64,000 nt of DNA from positions 1-64,000 of IMG/VR virus record IMGVR_UViG_3300033064_004648, one strand, 5' to 3'. Positions within the stretch are counted from its first letter, which is position 1, and every line of letters begins with the position of its first letter. Positions 23,061 through 31,241 of the stretch are shown piece by piece. The notes below the pieces were generated by a model. It searched no databases and had not been told where the DNA came from. It worked only from the letters and a program-made list of their open reading frames with translations. A program made the position numbers and the translations under genes. The stretch comes from a virus.

Positions 23061-24914
23061 ATGAATAAAGCAACTTTAAGATTGTTCAATGCTATTCAAG
23101 TAGAACGAAAAACCCAAGGTTACGGAAACGCCCACAAGAAGAGGTGTATATCTAATGGCTATATTCTCAGTCATTCTATTGATCCAAAGGAAAATACTCT
23201 AGAAGAAATTGAAAACATTATCGGTATTTCTGGCGAGAAAGCGAATGCTTCTTTCCATAAGTCATGGAAGATTGTCCGTGATTCTGACATGGAAGTTTTG
23301 GTTATCCAACAAATTCTTCATTATTTTACTACTTATGGATTTGAATCTCTTGGTATTTATAATGAGAATACTGTTTATGTTCCCAATGAAGTTTTAAAAA
23401 TTCCAAAAATCAAAGACGGTATTTCTTTAGTGTTCATTAAGGCAATGACTTCTCAAGAAATCTTAGATGCAATATTGGTCTTGGGCGCAGGCATTGCTTT
23501 GGCAAAAACTACATTGAACGATATAATGACTGTCGTAGAATCAAATAAATATAACAGTGATTTTGTCGAAAAAATAAACAACCGTGAATTAAAAACACGC
23601 CTTTATGAATTTTATGATATTGTACCTGCTGAACCTGTAGAATATCTACGATATGTTATTCAGCAAATTACCAACGAGTCTTTGTTGATCAAGAATGATT
23701 ATCTTATCAGTATGATTAAAGCATCGGAAGGAAAATTTCTAGATCATCTTCTAAAGAAAGCGCCAAAGGATTTAGCAAGTATTTTCTTTAGATATAAGCC
23801 TTTGTTTCTTGCAATGAAATCGATTAGTAAAAACAAGAATTTCTTTAATCGTTTACGAAAAGACGCGAATAAAATGCATATTCCTATGCCAACCGATTAT
23901 CTCAACAATATTACTTCACAAATTAAAGAAGGCAAACTAGATATAGAGAGGCTAGAACATCGATTGGTAGATGCAAGTATATTTAGGAAGATAAGACTTG
24001 CCTATGCTTTGAGCCATCGAATTAATAGCGGAAATAGTATTGTGTATAAAGTTCGTAATGGGCGAGGATGGGTTACAGATTTTGAATGGCACAAGAATTT
24101 TGGGATGGCGACTGAATCTGCGTTTAGTGTTGTTTTGAAATCTATTGCTGAAAATATACGAAAAAACGTAGGCGGAAAAACTTTTTATATTCCTGACAAT
24201 ATTCATTACGCTTTACCCTCAACGGAAAAACAATTCATTGGAAATTTGCCCTCTAACACCTATGCTACTGTTCCTAATGATATGATTATTGGAGTTCATT
24301 GGACAAATACGAATAGAAGAATCGATTTAGATTTCTCTATGATACAACAATCTGGTAAATTTGGATGGGATGCAGGATATCGTCAGGGAAACGATGTTTT
24401 ATTTTCTGGTGATTTAGTAGATGCTCCTAAACCAAATGGCGCATCGGAATTGTTCTATATGTCTGAAGCACAAGAAGAAGCAAAAATTTTGATGTTAAAT
24501 TATTTCAATTTTAATGCAGATGATAAAGTAGTATTTAAATTTTTTGTTGCAAATGAGAAGACAAAAAAGTTAGACAAAAATTATATGGTTAGTCCAAATA
24601 ACATAATTTTATCATGTAATGTAGAAACAGATCAGAAACAAATGATTTTAGGATTAGTTGTTTCTGTAGACGGGGAAAACCGACTATATTTTTCAAATAC
24701 CAGTATTGGAAATTCAATTACGTCTGGAGCAAATGAAATATCTACAAAAGCTAGAAATTTTATGGTCGCTAGCTGTGTGGGTGCTATAAACTTAGAAATT
24801 ATTTTGGCTATGGCAGGTGCAGATATTGTTTCTGAAAAACCAGAAGAAGAGTACATTGACTTATCACCCGAAGCATTGGATAAAACAACTATTATTGATT
24901 TGTTCCAAGGATAA
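23061..24914 (+). CDS. 617-aa protein of unknown function next to the structured RNAs
   Basis: The largest unassigned gene here. Residues 1 to about 370 look all-helical (AILVLGAGIALAKTTLNDIM, PKDLASIFFRYKPLFLAMK). Residues about 410-600 look like a beta-sandwich: VHWTNTNRRIDLDFSM, FGWDAGYR, VLFSGDLVDAPKPNGASELFY and VVFKFFVANEK, an order that loosely recalls TerD-type proteins (DLDxS, then a GD segment). No nuclease, ATPase or TROVE motif is visible. The AAAACAGGAG site lies right after the RNA cluster's T run. I infer a functional link with these RNAs from position only. Confidence 0.75.
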   Translation: MNKATLRLFNAIQVERKTQGYGNAHKKRCISNGYILSHSIDPKENTLEEIENIIGISGEKANASFHKSWKIVRDSDMEVLVIQQILHYFTTYGFESLGIYNENTVYVPNEVLKIPKIKDGISLVFIKAMTSQEILDAILVLGAGIALAKTTLNDIMTVVESNKYNSDFVEKINNRELKTRLYEFYDIVPAEPVEYLRYVIQQITNESLLIKNDYLISMIKASEGKFLDHLLKKAPKDLASIFFRYKPLFLAMKSISKNKNFFNRLRKDANKMHIPMPTDYLNNITSQIKEGKLDIERLEHRLVDASIFRKIRLAYALSHRINSGNSIVYKVRNGRGWVTDFEWHKNFGMATESAFSVVLKSIAENIRKNVGGKTFYIPDNIHYALPSTEKQFIGNLPSNTYATVPNDMIIGVHWTNTNRRIDLDFSMIQQSGKFGWDAGYRQGNDVLFSGDLVDAPKPNGASELFYMSEAQEEAKILMLNYFNFNADDKVVFKFFVANEKTKKLDKNYMVSPNNIILSCNVETDQKQMILGLVVSVDGENRLYFSNTSIGNSITSGANEISTKARNFMVASCVGAINLEIILAMAGADIVSEKPEEEYIDLSPEALDKTTIIDLFQG

Positions 24915-24918
24915 TAAA

Positions 24919-25164
24919 ATGTCTTGGAACTATAGAATAATTAAACAGGACGGTTGCTTTGGCATTCGAGATGTATATTATGACAAACAAGGAAGAATGC
25001 AATTAGTGGCTGTAGAAGATCAACCTCCTCATGGAACAACATTAGAGGCACTTAAAACCGATATGGGATATTTCAAAGAAGCATTTAATAAACCAGTTGT
25101 TAATTATGAAGACATTCCCGAAGATGATGCTGACATGTCTATGTATAATAGGAAGGTGGAATAA
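24919..25164 (+). CDS. Conserved phage protein, MSWNYRI type
   Basis: The start at 24919 is chosen because MSWNYRIIKQDG with GIRDVYYDKQGR is the usual N-terminus of this small phage family; the frame extends upstream inside the 617-aa gene. 81 aa, acidic C-terminus. Function unknown. Confidence 0.7.
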   Translation: MSWNYRIIKQDGCFGIRDVYYDKQGRMQLVAVEDQPPHGTTLEALKTDMGYFKEAFNKPVVNYEDIPEDDADMSMYNRKVE

Positions 25165-25279
25165 AATTTTGGATTATACTCAATGTTTATTAATTAAATA
25201 TGGCAATGTCATAACTATTGGTAGACATATTAATCCATCTATTTATTTAGATTAGATAGAGTAATTAAAGGAGCTTAAC

Positions 25280-25489
25280 ATGAAAGATAGAATACAGAAT
25301 GAACTTGAGAGTGCAAATAAACAAGCCAATCTTTATAGAACCAAATGGCTTATAGCCCACAATACTTTGCACGCTCTTGTTCACGAAGAAAATCAAGAGA
25401 TACAAAATAAGGATGGAGCAAAGAAATATTTTACGGAGTATCTGTGTGAATTGGAAAATGCGCCTAAGATTGCATTATTACCAGCTTAG
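25280..25489 (+). CDS. Hypothetical protein, 69 aa
   Basis: AAAGGAGCTTAAC upstream. Helical, likely coiled coil (RIQNELESANKQANLYRTKW). Between 25165 and 25279 I see only a short open frame without SD. Confidence 0.55.
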   Translation: MKDRIQNELESANKQANLYRTKWLIAHNTLHALVHEENQEIQNKDGAKKYFTEYLCELENAPKIALLPA

Positions 25490-25561
25490 AACATGTAAAC
25501 AGATACATCGCATTTATCTGCTTGTTCAAAGGCAGTACTATTACCACATGAGGAGATAAAA

Positions 25562-25732
25562 ATGAAACCCAAAATCTCAATCGCACAGCAAATACTTTTA
25601 CAAGCAGTCTTAATCGCAGTTGGAATATTCTTGGTAGTTAATAGTAGTCTTACAGGGGGTATAATAGGATTTGGCATGATTGGTATAGCGGCATTAGTTC
25701 CCATTATTATGCCAATGAATAAATCCAATTAA
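25562..25732 (+). CDS. Small two-helix membrane protein, 56 aa
   Basis: GAGGAGATAAAA precedes the ATG. Two hydrophobic segments (about 9-27 and 32-50), rich in Ile and Gly. Inner-membrane location expected. Confidence 0.6.
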   Translation: MKPKISIAQQILLQAVLIAVGIFLVVNSSLTGGIIGFGMIGIAALVPIIMPMNKSN

Positions 25733-25752
25733 TGCTCATACAATCTTGATAG

Positions 25753-25887
25753 AATACCAATACTACCTTTGATGGTCATTGGAATGATGGATGGATAGTT
25801 CAAGAAGTCTATAGTTCTGAAAGCGAGCAATATATTTTAAAGCACGAAAGAGATTGGGCAAAACAAAGAGAGGCAAGCGATATATGA
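25753..25887 (+). pseudogene. Coding remnant without a start codon
   Basis: An open frame of 44 codons follows an in-frame TAG and has no ATG, GTG or TTG near its start, yet it encodes a plausible phage-like segment (FDGHWNDGWIVQEVYSS, YILKHERDWAKQREAS) and ends in an ATGA overlap with the next gene. It looks like the 3' part of a small gene that lost its start. Confidence 0.4.
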
Positions 25888-26096
25888 AAAAATTTCCTGA
25901 TTGGGAAGGCAAAGAGTATGGCGGAGATTTTGCATGCGAAGATCCTACCTGTGAAGTTACTTGCGAATGTGGCCATGGATTAAACGAAAAAGGCATATTA
26001 TGGGTTAGTGACTATGAGATAGTTCGTTGTCCTGAATGTGGACGTGGATATAAAACGGAGTTTGTTGTTTGGCAATTTGAGAAGGGTGAAACATAA
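25884..26096 (+). CDS. Zinc-ribbon protein, 70 aa
   Basis: Cys-rich: CEDPTCEVTCECGHG and CPECGRGYK. The start at 25884 overlaps the upstream TGA. The spacing of CxC/CxxC pairs fits one or two zinc ions; it may bind nucleic acid. Common type in phages. Confidence 0.62.
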   Translation: MKKFPDWEGKEYGGDFACEDPTCEVTCECGHGLNEKGILWVSDYEIVRCPECGRGYKTEFVVWQFEKGET

Positions 26097-26121
26097 TATA
26101 ATAAAACTATATGTAGTAACT

Positions 26122-26304
26122 ATGTATCGATATGGAGATAGGCAAAAACATTCTTATATTTTGGGCGTTTGGGATACCGAAGAAGAAGCAAATTTATTTG
26201 CAAAAACAGAAGAATCCTACAGGGGATATCCTAAATATATAGCAGAAATATTACCTGTTGAATTAAATAAAGAACTTTATGGTAATGAAAAAATACAAAC
26301 CTAA
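26122..26304 (+). CDS. Small phage protein, MYRYGDRxKHSY type
   Basis: The first ATG (26122) gives MYRYGDRQKHSYILGVWDTEE. The codons just upstream read K-L-Y-V-V-T and appear to belong to the protein, which in relatives I recall begins M-KLYVVTMYRYGDR. In that position this sequence has ATA (26101) rather than ATG, so either an AUA start is used or the N-terminus is shortened. Confidence 0.55.
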   Translation: MYRYGDRQKHSYILGVWDTEEEANLFAKTEESYRGYPKYIAEILPVELNKELYGNEKIQT

Positions 26305-26319
26305 TAAAATGAGGATATT

Positions 26320-26595
26320 ATGAATATCGCGGAAGTGAATACGATAAGAAAACTAAGTAGACAAGTATCTGAAAGTTCTGATGTGCGTACAATTGTCGCT
26401 GCAAGCGAACAATTAATTGAGGCTTCGCGCAAAATTAGGGAAAGATACCAAGAAAAAGAAAATAAAAAAAATCTAAATGCACACAAAGCAATTCAAAAAA
26501 TTAATGAAGTCATTGATAATCGGTATATTCTTGGTGACTCAAAGAAATTAGATAAGATTATAGATATAGTTGGAAAATTAAATAAAGAAGAATAA
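26320..26595 (+). CDS. Hypothetical helical protein, 91 aa
   Basis: Long charged helices, probably a coiled coil (RKIRERYQEKENKKNLNAHK). Preceded by a partial palindrome (ataaaatgaggatattatg). The 108 bp after it hold a palindrome copy and no gene. Confidence 0.55.
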   Translation: MNIAEVNTIRKLSRQVSESSDVRTIVAASEQLIEASRKIRERYQEKENKKNLNAHKAIQKINEVIDNRYILGDSKKLDKIIDIVGKLNKEE

Positions 26596-26703
26596 ATATA
26601 TACAATAAAACGAGGATTTTATGGGGTATATTTTATATACATATATTAACTCGTATGCGTTAATAACCAGATATTAAAAACACCATAATTGGAGTAAATA
26701 AAA

Positions 26704-27000
26704 ATGAATTTAAATAAAAGCTTCGCCGAAGAATTTGACAAGATTTGTCAAGAAGAAGCAACAATGATGAAAAATATAAAGAGCATAAGGAAATATATCG
26801 GAGAACTTCCTCCATTGACTAATTTGAACGTATGCAAAAAACTTGAGGACGAACATCTGCGTATGTATGAATACACAACACTATTGGCAAATACTTATAT
26901 GAAATTATCTCAACTTTATCATTATACTAGATTAATAAATGAACAAATTTTAGACGATCAAAACATAATAAAATATTTTATCACCAAAGGAGAAAGTAAT
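26704..27000 (+). CDS. Helical protein fused in frame to the downstream lipoprotein frame
   Basis: TTGGAG precedes the ATG. 99 codons of charged helical sequence (KICQEEATMMKNIKSIRKY) reach 27000 without a stop and continue into the lipoprotein. A palindrome-like spacer (ATAATAAAATATTTTATCAC) and AAAGGAG sit inside the frame just before 27001, as they would between genes; the stop codon has probably been lost. Translated through, the product would be 414 aa with an internal signal peptide. Confidence 0.5.
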
Positions 27001-27948
27001 TTGAATAAAAAAATAATAGTATTTCTTGTTGCATTTATGTTGATTGGTTGTGTTCCTACCACAAAGGTTGAAATAGCGCCAACAGAAATTATTGCAGCCC
27101 CGACAATGAAACCAACGATAAAACCAACACCGACAATAGAACCAACCTCAATTGTAGACGACAATTATTATGGACAATTGACACCAGAACCTATAACATT
27201 AAACATATATGATCATCCATATTACTGTGATAAATTAGGTGACCCACATAAAGTAAATGGGTATTATTATAATGATCCTGATTGGATACAGTTTTGTAGA
27301 CGAGAAGAATACTTTTGGATTCCAGGACTTTTAACATACGAATCTCAATTTATGAGAATGCCTGATTTAGTTATAGGAAAAGTTTATGGATATGAAGCAA
27401 ATTTGATGGAACATACTGCTATGTTTCATGAATTGAACATAGACAATGTAAGAGATGGTATAACTCTTCCATTCTGTTCTGAGATTGGAGGTTACGCTTG
27501 GGTAAAGCGCCCATATAATCCTGACATAGCTGGCACAGGAGAGTGGGAAGGGCCATTCAGAGTAGTTGATTGTGCTGGCGTATTAGACCTATATAATGTT
27601 GTTGTCAGGCGCAAAGAAGTGGCGGAGGTAGGATTTCAAACCGCTGTAGATTGGGGTATGGTGAAAGATCTAAATCAAACGGGTGAATTGACTTGGAATA
27701 AATTTTGGGATATGCGAAGCTGGTATACAGACATAATGGTATCAAAAATTGACCCAAAGTATCTACCCGATGATTTAGAACCGATTGTATTAGCGGATTG
27801 GTTTGCGGAAAGAGCAACTTTTTATGAGACACAAGAGGAATGGGATAATGCCTATAAACCGCTACCTAAAACATTTGATCAAGTACAAAAGTGGCGATTT
27901 GAACCCAACGGTGAATGGGTGATGTTTGACTTAAACGAGATAGAATAA
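27001..27948 (+). CDS. Predicted lipoprotein with Pro/Thr linker, 316 aa
   Basis: The TTG start at 27001 follows AAAGGAGAAAGTAA. Signal peptide NKKIIVFLVAFMLIGC with lipobox LIGC, then a Pro/Thr-rich spacer (TMKPTIKPTPTIEPTS) and a globular domain with GEWEGPFRVVDCAG and EVGFQTAVDWGM. It should be displayed outside the cytoplasmic membrane. The domain is unrecognised; the following gene is an L,D-transpeptidase, so a cell-wall-related role is plausible. Confidence 0.7.
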   Translation: MNKKIIVFLVAFMLIGCVPTTKVEIAPTEIIAAPTMKPTIKPTPTIEPTSIVDDNYYGQLTPEPITLNIYDHPYYCDKLGDPHKVNGYYYNDPDWIQFCRREEYFWIPGLLTYESQFMRMPDLVIGKVYGYEANLMEHTAMFHELNIDNVRDGITLPFCSEIGGYAWVKRPYNPDIAGTGEWEGPFRVVDCAGVLDLYNVVVRRKEVAEVGFQTAVDWGMVKDLNQTGELTWNKFWDMRSWYTDIMVSKIDPKYLPDDLEPIVLADWFAERATFYETQEEWDNAYKPLPKTFDQVQKWRFEPNGEWVMFDLNEIE

Positions 27949-27962
27949 AAAAGGAGATAAGA

Positions 27963-28520
27963 GTGAAGAAACTATTGGTTTTTATATTGATGTTATGCAT
28001 ATTAATTGGATGTACCCCGAATACAGATATTGAAGTTGAAAATACGGCGTCAGAAACAGAATTATCTACGGCAGAATTGCCACGGTTTAAAGGTTTTGAA
28101 TACCTTGAGGATGGTGGTTTGGCTATTTATACGCCGCCTTCGGCTGAAATCTTTTTTGTTATTGATGCCAATACGATATGGTTAGAGTCAGATCTTAGTG
28201 AACAAACACTTCTTGTGCACCGAGGAGAAGAAACGATAGATATGTTTTCTATTTCGTCTGGATTGCCGGCAACTCCAACTCCAACAGGATCATATAGGGT
28301 TTACAAAATGCAAACAGAGCATACTATGTGGTTAGATAACGTAGCGTATGATACGCCATGGATGATGTTTTTTCATCATGATTATGCAATTCATTCTGCT
28401 AATTGGCACGATAGTTTTGGCGAACCAATGAGTCTTGGTTGTATCAATATGTTTGTAGACGAAGCACGAGAAATTTATTATCAAGTTGAAATAGGAACAC
28501 ATATATATATTCATGAATAA
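27963..28520 (+). CDS. L,D-transpeptidase-like (YkuD) lipoprotein
   Basis: The GTG start follows AAAGGAGATAAGA. Lipoprotein signal KKLLVFILMLCILIGC, then a YkuD-type domain: FSISSGLPATPTPTGSYRVY (substrate loop), AIHSANWHDSFGEP and MSLGCINM, which contain the catalytic His and Cys. YkuD enzymes cross-link or modify peptidoglycan stem peptides. On a phage it could remodel the host wall from outside the membrane. The 185-aa length suits a minimal enzyme. Confidence 0.82.
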   Translation: MKKLLVFILMLCILIGCTPNTDIEVENTASETELSTAELPRFKGFEYLEDGGLAIYTPPSAEIFFVIDANTIWLESDLSEQTLLVHRGEETIDMFSISSGLPATPTPTGSYRVYKMQTEHTMWLDNVAYDTPWMMFFHHDYAIHSANWHDSFGEPMSLGCINMFVDEAREIYYQVEIGTHIYIHE

Positions 28521-28553
28521 AACCAAATAAATGTATTATTTTATGTGGTTTTA
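28518..28553 (+). repeat. Intergenic palindrome copy
   Basis: Imperfect left arm (AAAACCAAATAAA) and a full right arm TTTTATGTGGTTTT, followed by AAAGGA. Confidence 0.7.
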
Positions 28554-28566
28554 AAAGGATTGCTAA

Positions 28567-28734
28567 ATGGAAAACAAAGTTGTAAAGCTGGAGTTTGAAG
28601 AAACAAATCCATCAGATATTCTCGTAGCCCTGATTATTGAAAATGAAGCAGGAGAAGAAAAAGTTATAGGACATGCCACAATTCCTATTGAAAATATCGA
28701 TATATCTAATAGTGGGTTTATCAATTTTGAATAA
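28567..28734 (+). CDS. Hypothetical acidic protein, 55 aa
   Basis: AAAAGGATTGCTA upstream. Beta-rich (KVVKLEFEETNPSDILVALI). Followed by a strong terminator. Confidence 0.55.
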   Translation: MENKVVKLEFEETNPSDILVALIIENEAGEEKVIGHATIPIENIDISNSGFINFE

Positions 28735-28765
28735 GGAAAAAGGATTGAATTTCACCGGTATACTG

Positions 28766-28794
28766 TTTTTCACCGAGCGGTGAAAATTTTATTT
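28766..28794 (+). terminator. Intrinsic terminator
   Basis: Palindrome TTTTCACCG-AG-CGGTGAAAA (28767-28786) followed by TTTTATTT. The half-site TTTCACCG also occurs once just upstream (28751), which could mean a second role, such as an operator. Confidence 0.75.
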
Positions 28795-28823
28795 AGAGTG
28801 AAAATAACATAAAAGGATAATTT

Positions 28824-29315
28824 ATTATATATACATTACTCGAAAGCGATTACGTAAAAACACCAGAATGGTGTGCTAAAGATATGATCTCTTGGTTTAA
28901 GCCATCGGGTCTAGTTCTTGATCCATGCAGGGGAGAGAATAAAGTTTTTTATAATAATTTATCTAATGCCGATTGGTGCGAAATAGGAGAAGGGAAAGAT
29001 TTTTTTGAATATGATAAAAAAGTAGATTGGATTATAGGCAATCCACCATATTCTATATTTAGTCATTGGATTAAATACTCTTATACTATTGCAGAAAATA
29101 TTGTATATTTATTACCGACATTTAAGATATTTAATGCCTTATCATTAATGCGACTATATAGAGATAAAGGTGGCATAAAACATATTAGATTTTATGATAC
29201 AGGAAAAGCAATCGAATGGAGTAGAAGTAGACCTATTGTTGCCTGTTGGTTTCAAAAAAAATATAAAGGCGACACCTCCTACTCCTACTATGGGGAAAAT
29301 AACATAAAAGGATAA
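28824..29315 (+). CDS. N6-adenine methyltransferase-like protein, short
   Basis: Motif I-like LVLDPCRGENKVFY and motif IV NPPYSIF (Asn-Pro-Pro-Tyr) are clear. The protein continues upstream of the first ATG (28884) with YVKTPEWCAKDMISWF, the usual N-terminal segment of such phage methyltransferases. Before that the frame offers only ATT (28824) or ATA (28827), following AAAGGA (28813-28818). I give 28824 as the likely, non-canonical start. At 164 aa it lacks a separate target-recognition domain. Confidence 0.65.
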   Translation: MIYTLLESDYVKTPEWCAKDMISWFKPSGLVLDPCRGENKVFYNNLSNADWCEIGEGKDFFEYDKKVDWIIGNPPYSIFSHWIKYSYTIAENIVYLLPTFKIFNALSLMRLYRDKGGIKHIRFYDTGKAIEWSRSRPIVACWFQKKYKGDTSYSYYGENNIKG

Positions 29316-29329
29316 TTTTATGTGGTTTT
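29301..29329 (+). repeat. Intergenic palindrome, leader of HNH gene
   Basis: AACATAAAAGGATAATTTTATGTGG type copy. This leader and the first codons of the HNH gene are repeated almost unchanged at 30452-30510. Confidence 0.75.
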
Positions 29330-29338
29330 GGAGAAAAT

Positions 29339-30082
29339 TTGGGTAAATTTATAGATTTAACTGGACGAAGGTTTGGCAGATTAATTGTTATTAAGGTAGC
29401 AGATAGCAATAAATATGGAAAATACAAGTGGCTTTGCAAATGTAATTGCGGAAATGAGAAAGTTGTTAGAGGCGGCGATTTGCGTAGCGGAGATACACAA
29501 TCTTGCGGATGTTTGCAAAAAGAAGTTCCTCCCTATAATTTTATCGACTTAGCTGGACAAAGTTTTGGAAAACTTGTTGTTATCGAAAGAGCAGAGAATA
29601 AAGGTAAAACTGTCCGATGGTTGTGTAAATGTGATTGTGGCAATGAAACGATTGTTGCTAGAGGTTCTTTGCGCGGGGGGGATACAAAATCTTGTGGATG
29701 TTTACGGCACGAAGGTCTTCCAGAAGGGGAGGCATCCTTCAATAAACTTTATGGAAGCTATAAACGAAAAGCAGAAGATAGAGGTTATGACTTTAAAATA
29801 GATAAAAAATTATTTTCAAAACTAACTAAGGAAAATTGTTTCTATTGCAACACAAAGCCAGCAACTATTTTAAAAAATAAACACAATAAAGGAAACTATA
29901 TTTATAACGGAATAGATAGAGTCGATAATAAAATAGGATATGAAATAGGAAATATTGTTACTTGTTGTGAAACTTGTAATCGTGCTAAATTAGTGATGTC
30001 TAAACAAGAGTTTTTATCTTGGGTTGAAAAAGTTTATAATCATTCTATAAAGAATAAAAAGGAGACAAATGATAGAAAATAA
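29339..30082 (+). CDS. HNH endonuclease with two zinc modules
   Basis: TTG start after TTTTGGAGAAAAT. Two modules of the GRRFGRLIVI...WLCKCNCGN...SCGC type (about residues 6-60 and 66-122) are followed by an HNH core (CFYCN, NGIDRVDN, CCETCNRAK), ending KVYNHSIKNK. Closely related to the gene at 30492 and to the C-terminal part of the one at 1219. Homing endonuclease by inference. Confidence 0.82.
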   Translation: MGKFIDLTGRRFGRLIVIKVADSNKYGKYKWLCKCNCGNEKVVRGGDLRSGDTQSCGCLQKEVPPYNFIDLAGQSFGKLVVIERAENKGKTVRWLCKCDCGNETIVARGSLRGGDTKSCGCLRHEGLPEGEASFNKLYGSYKRKAEDRGYDFKIDKKLFSKLTKENCFYCNTKPATILKNKHNKGNYIYNGIDRVDNKIGYEIGNIVTCCETCNRAKLVMSKQEFLSWVEKVYNHSIKNKKETNDRK

Positions 30083-30452
30083 AGAGCAGTTAGACAAGGC
30101 ATATAAAAAGGCATTAATAGAATCGTTGGGTACAGATAAAGATAGGGTTATGATTGATTTGCGTTTAGATGAGGATATGCACTGCTATGGCGTATTTATT
30201 ACTACGTGGAATACCGATATAAACATTCTTTTTAATACAGCAAATTTTAAAAGAGATTTTAATAATGCACTTAGAGAAGCAACAAAATTAATGGACAATG
30301 GAGATTATGAAAAAAAGGGACATCCAATGTCTTATAATTCTTTTAGTTATGGAATATTTTTAAGTTCTAATTTTGATGATTATATGTCTAAAGAGGATAA
30401 CCCTCTTGCTATAATCAGAGACGCTGGCGGAGAAATAGCAGGAGTAGAGTAA
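30069..30452 (+). CDS. Hypothetical protein, 127 aa
   Basis: Overlaps the HNH gene by 14 bp; AAAAAGGAG lies before the ATG. Alpha/beta, acidic, ending DAGGEIAGVE. Sandwiched between two related HNH genes, so it may be the resident gene flanked by two insertions. Confidence 0.6.
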   Translation: MIENKEQLDKAYKKALIESLGTDKDRVMIDLRLDEDMHCYGVFITTWNTDINILFNTANFKRDFNNALREATKLMDNGDYEKKGHPMSYNSFSYGIFLSSNFDDYMSKEDNPLAIIRDAGGEIAGVE

Positions 30453-30482
30453 TACAATAAAAGGATAGTTTTATGTGGTTTA
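30452..30482 (+). repeat. Intergenic palindrome, leader of second HNH gene
   Basis: ATACAATAAAAGGATAGTTTTATGTGGTTT copy directly before TAGGAGAAAAT. Nearly the same as the leader at 29301. Confidence 0.75.
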
Positions 30483-30491
30483 GGAGAAAAT

Positions 30492-31241
30492 TTGGGTAAA
30501 TTTATTGATATAGCTGGACAACGGTTTGGAAGATTAACTGTTATTAAAAGAGCAGAAAGACCTGAACATATAAAAAATGGCACTTATTGGTTGTGTAAGT
30601 GTGATTGTGGAAATGAGAAAGTAGTTAGAGGGTCGCACTTGAAAGATGGAACTACACAATCTTGTAGATGTATGTTAGGAGAAAATTGGAGAAACAGAAT
30701 CATAGATTTAACTGGGAAAAAGTTTAATAAATTGACAGTTGTTTCTCTTCACGAAAAGAGAAAACAGAAACGAAGTAGTTCAACAAAACTTTATTGGCTT
30801 TGTAAATGTGACTGTGGAAATACAACTATATTATGTGGAGATGAAATTAAAAGCATGAATACAAAATCATGCGGGTGTTCTAGATATATTGGGAAAGGAA
30901 GAGCAACCTTAGAAAACACAATCATTGCTGCAACAAAACATGGCGCCAAAGCAAGAAATTTAGACTATGCACTAGAGGATAGTTTAGCTCGATTTATTAT
31001 AAACCAGTCTTGTTTTTATTGCGGGGGTTTAGACTTAAGAATAAACAGAAGTAAAAAATCTAAACCAAAATATCGTATAAACGGTATAGACCGAATAGAT
31101 TCATCTAAAGGATATGAGATAGATAATGTTGTTCCTTGTTGCAAAATTTGCAACTATATAAAAATGGATATGGGACTAAAGGAATTTTTAGAACAAATAG
31201 AAAAAATTTATAATCATTCAATAAAAAATAAGGAGAAATAA
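30492..31241 (+). CDS. HNH endonuclease with two zinc modules
   Basis: TTG start after TAGGAGAAAAT. Modules GQRFGRLTVIKRAE...CKCDCGN and KKFNKLTVVSLHE...CKCDCGN...SCGC, then an HNH core (CFYCGG, NGIDRIDSSKGYE, CCKICNYIK) and the ending KIYNHSIKNK shared with 29339. The first module ends SCRC instead of SCGC. It overlaps the next ATG by one base. Confidence 0.82.
   Translation: MGKFIDIAGQRFGRLTVIKRAERPEHIKNGTYWLCKCDCGNEKVVRGSHLKDGTTQSCRCMLGENWRNRIIDLTGKKFNKLTVVSLHEKRKQKRSSSTKLYWLCKCDCGNTTILCGDEIKSMNTKSCGCSRYIGKGRATLENTIIAATKHGAKARNLDYALEDSLARFIINQSCFYCGGLDLRINRSKKSKPKYRINGIDRIDSSKGYEIDNVVPCCKICNYIKMDMGLKEFLEQIEKIYNHSIKNKEK

Noticed and set aside
23061-24914. Identification of the 617-aa protein as Ro60/TROVE
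   Set aside because: Its position beside Y-RNA-like elements invites this, but I find none of the TROVE landmarks and no vWA MIDAS motif, so the name would be unsupported.
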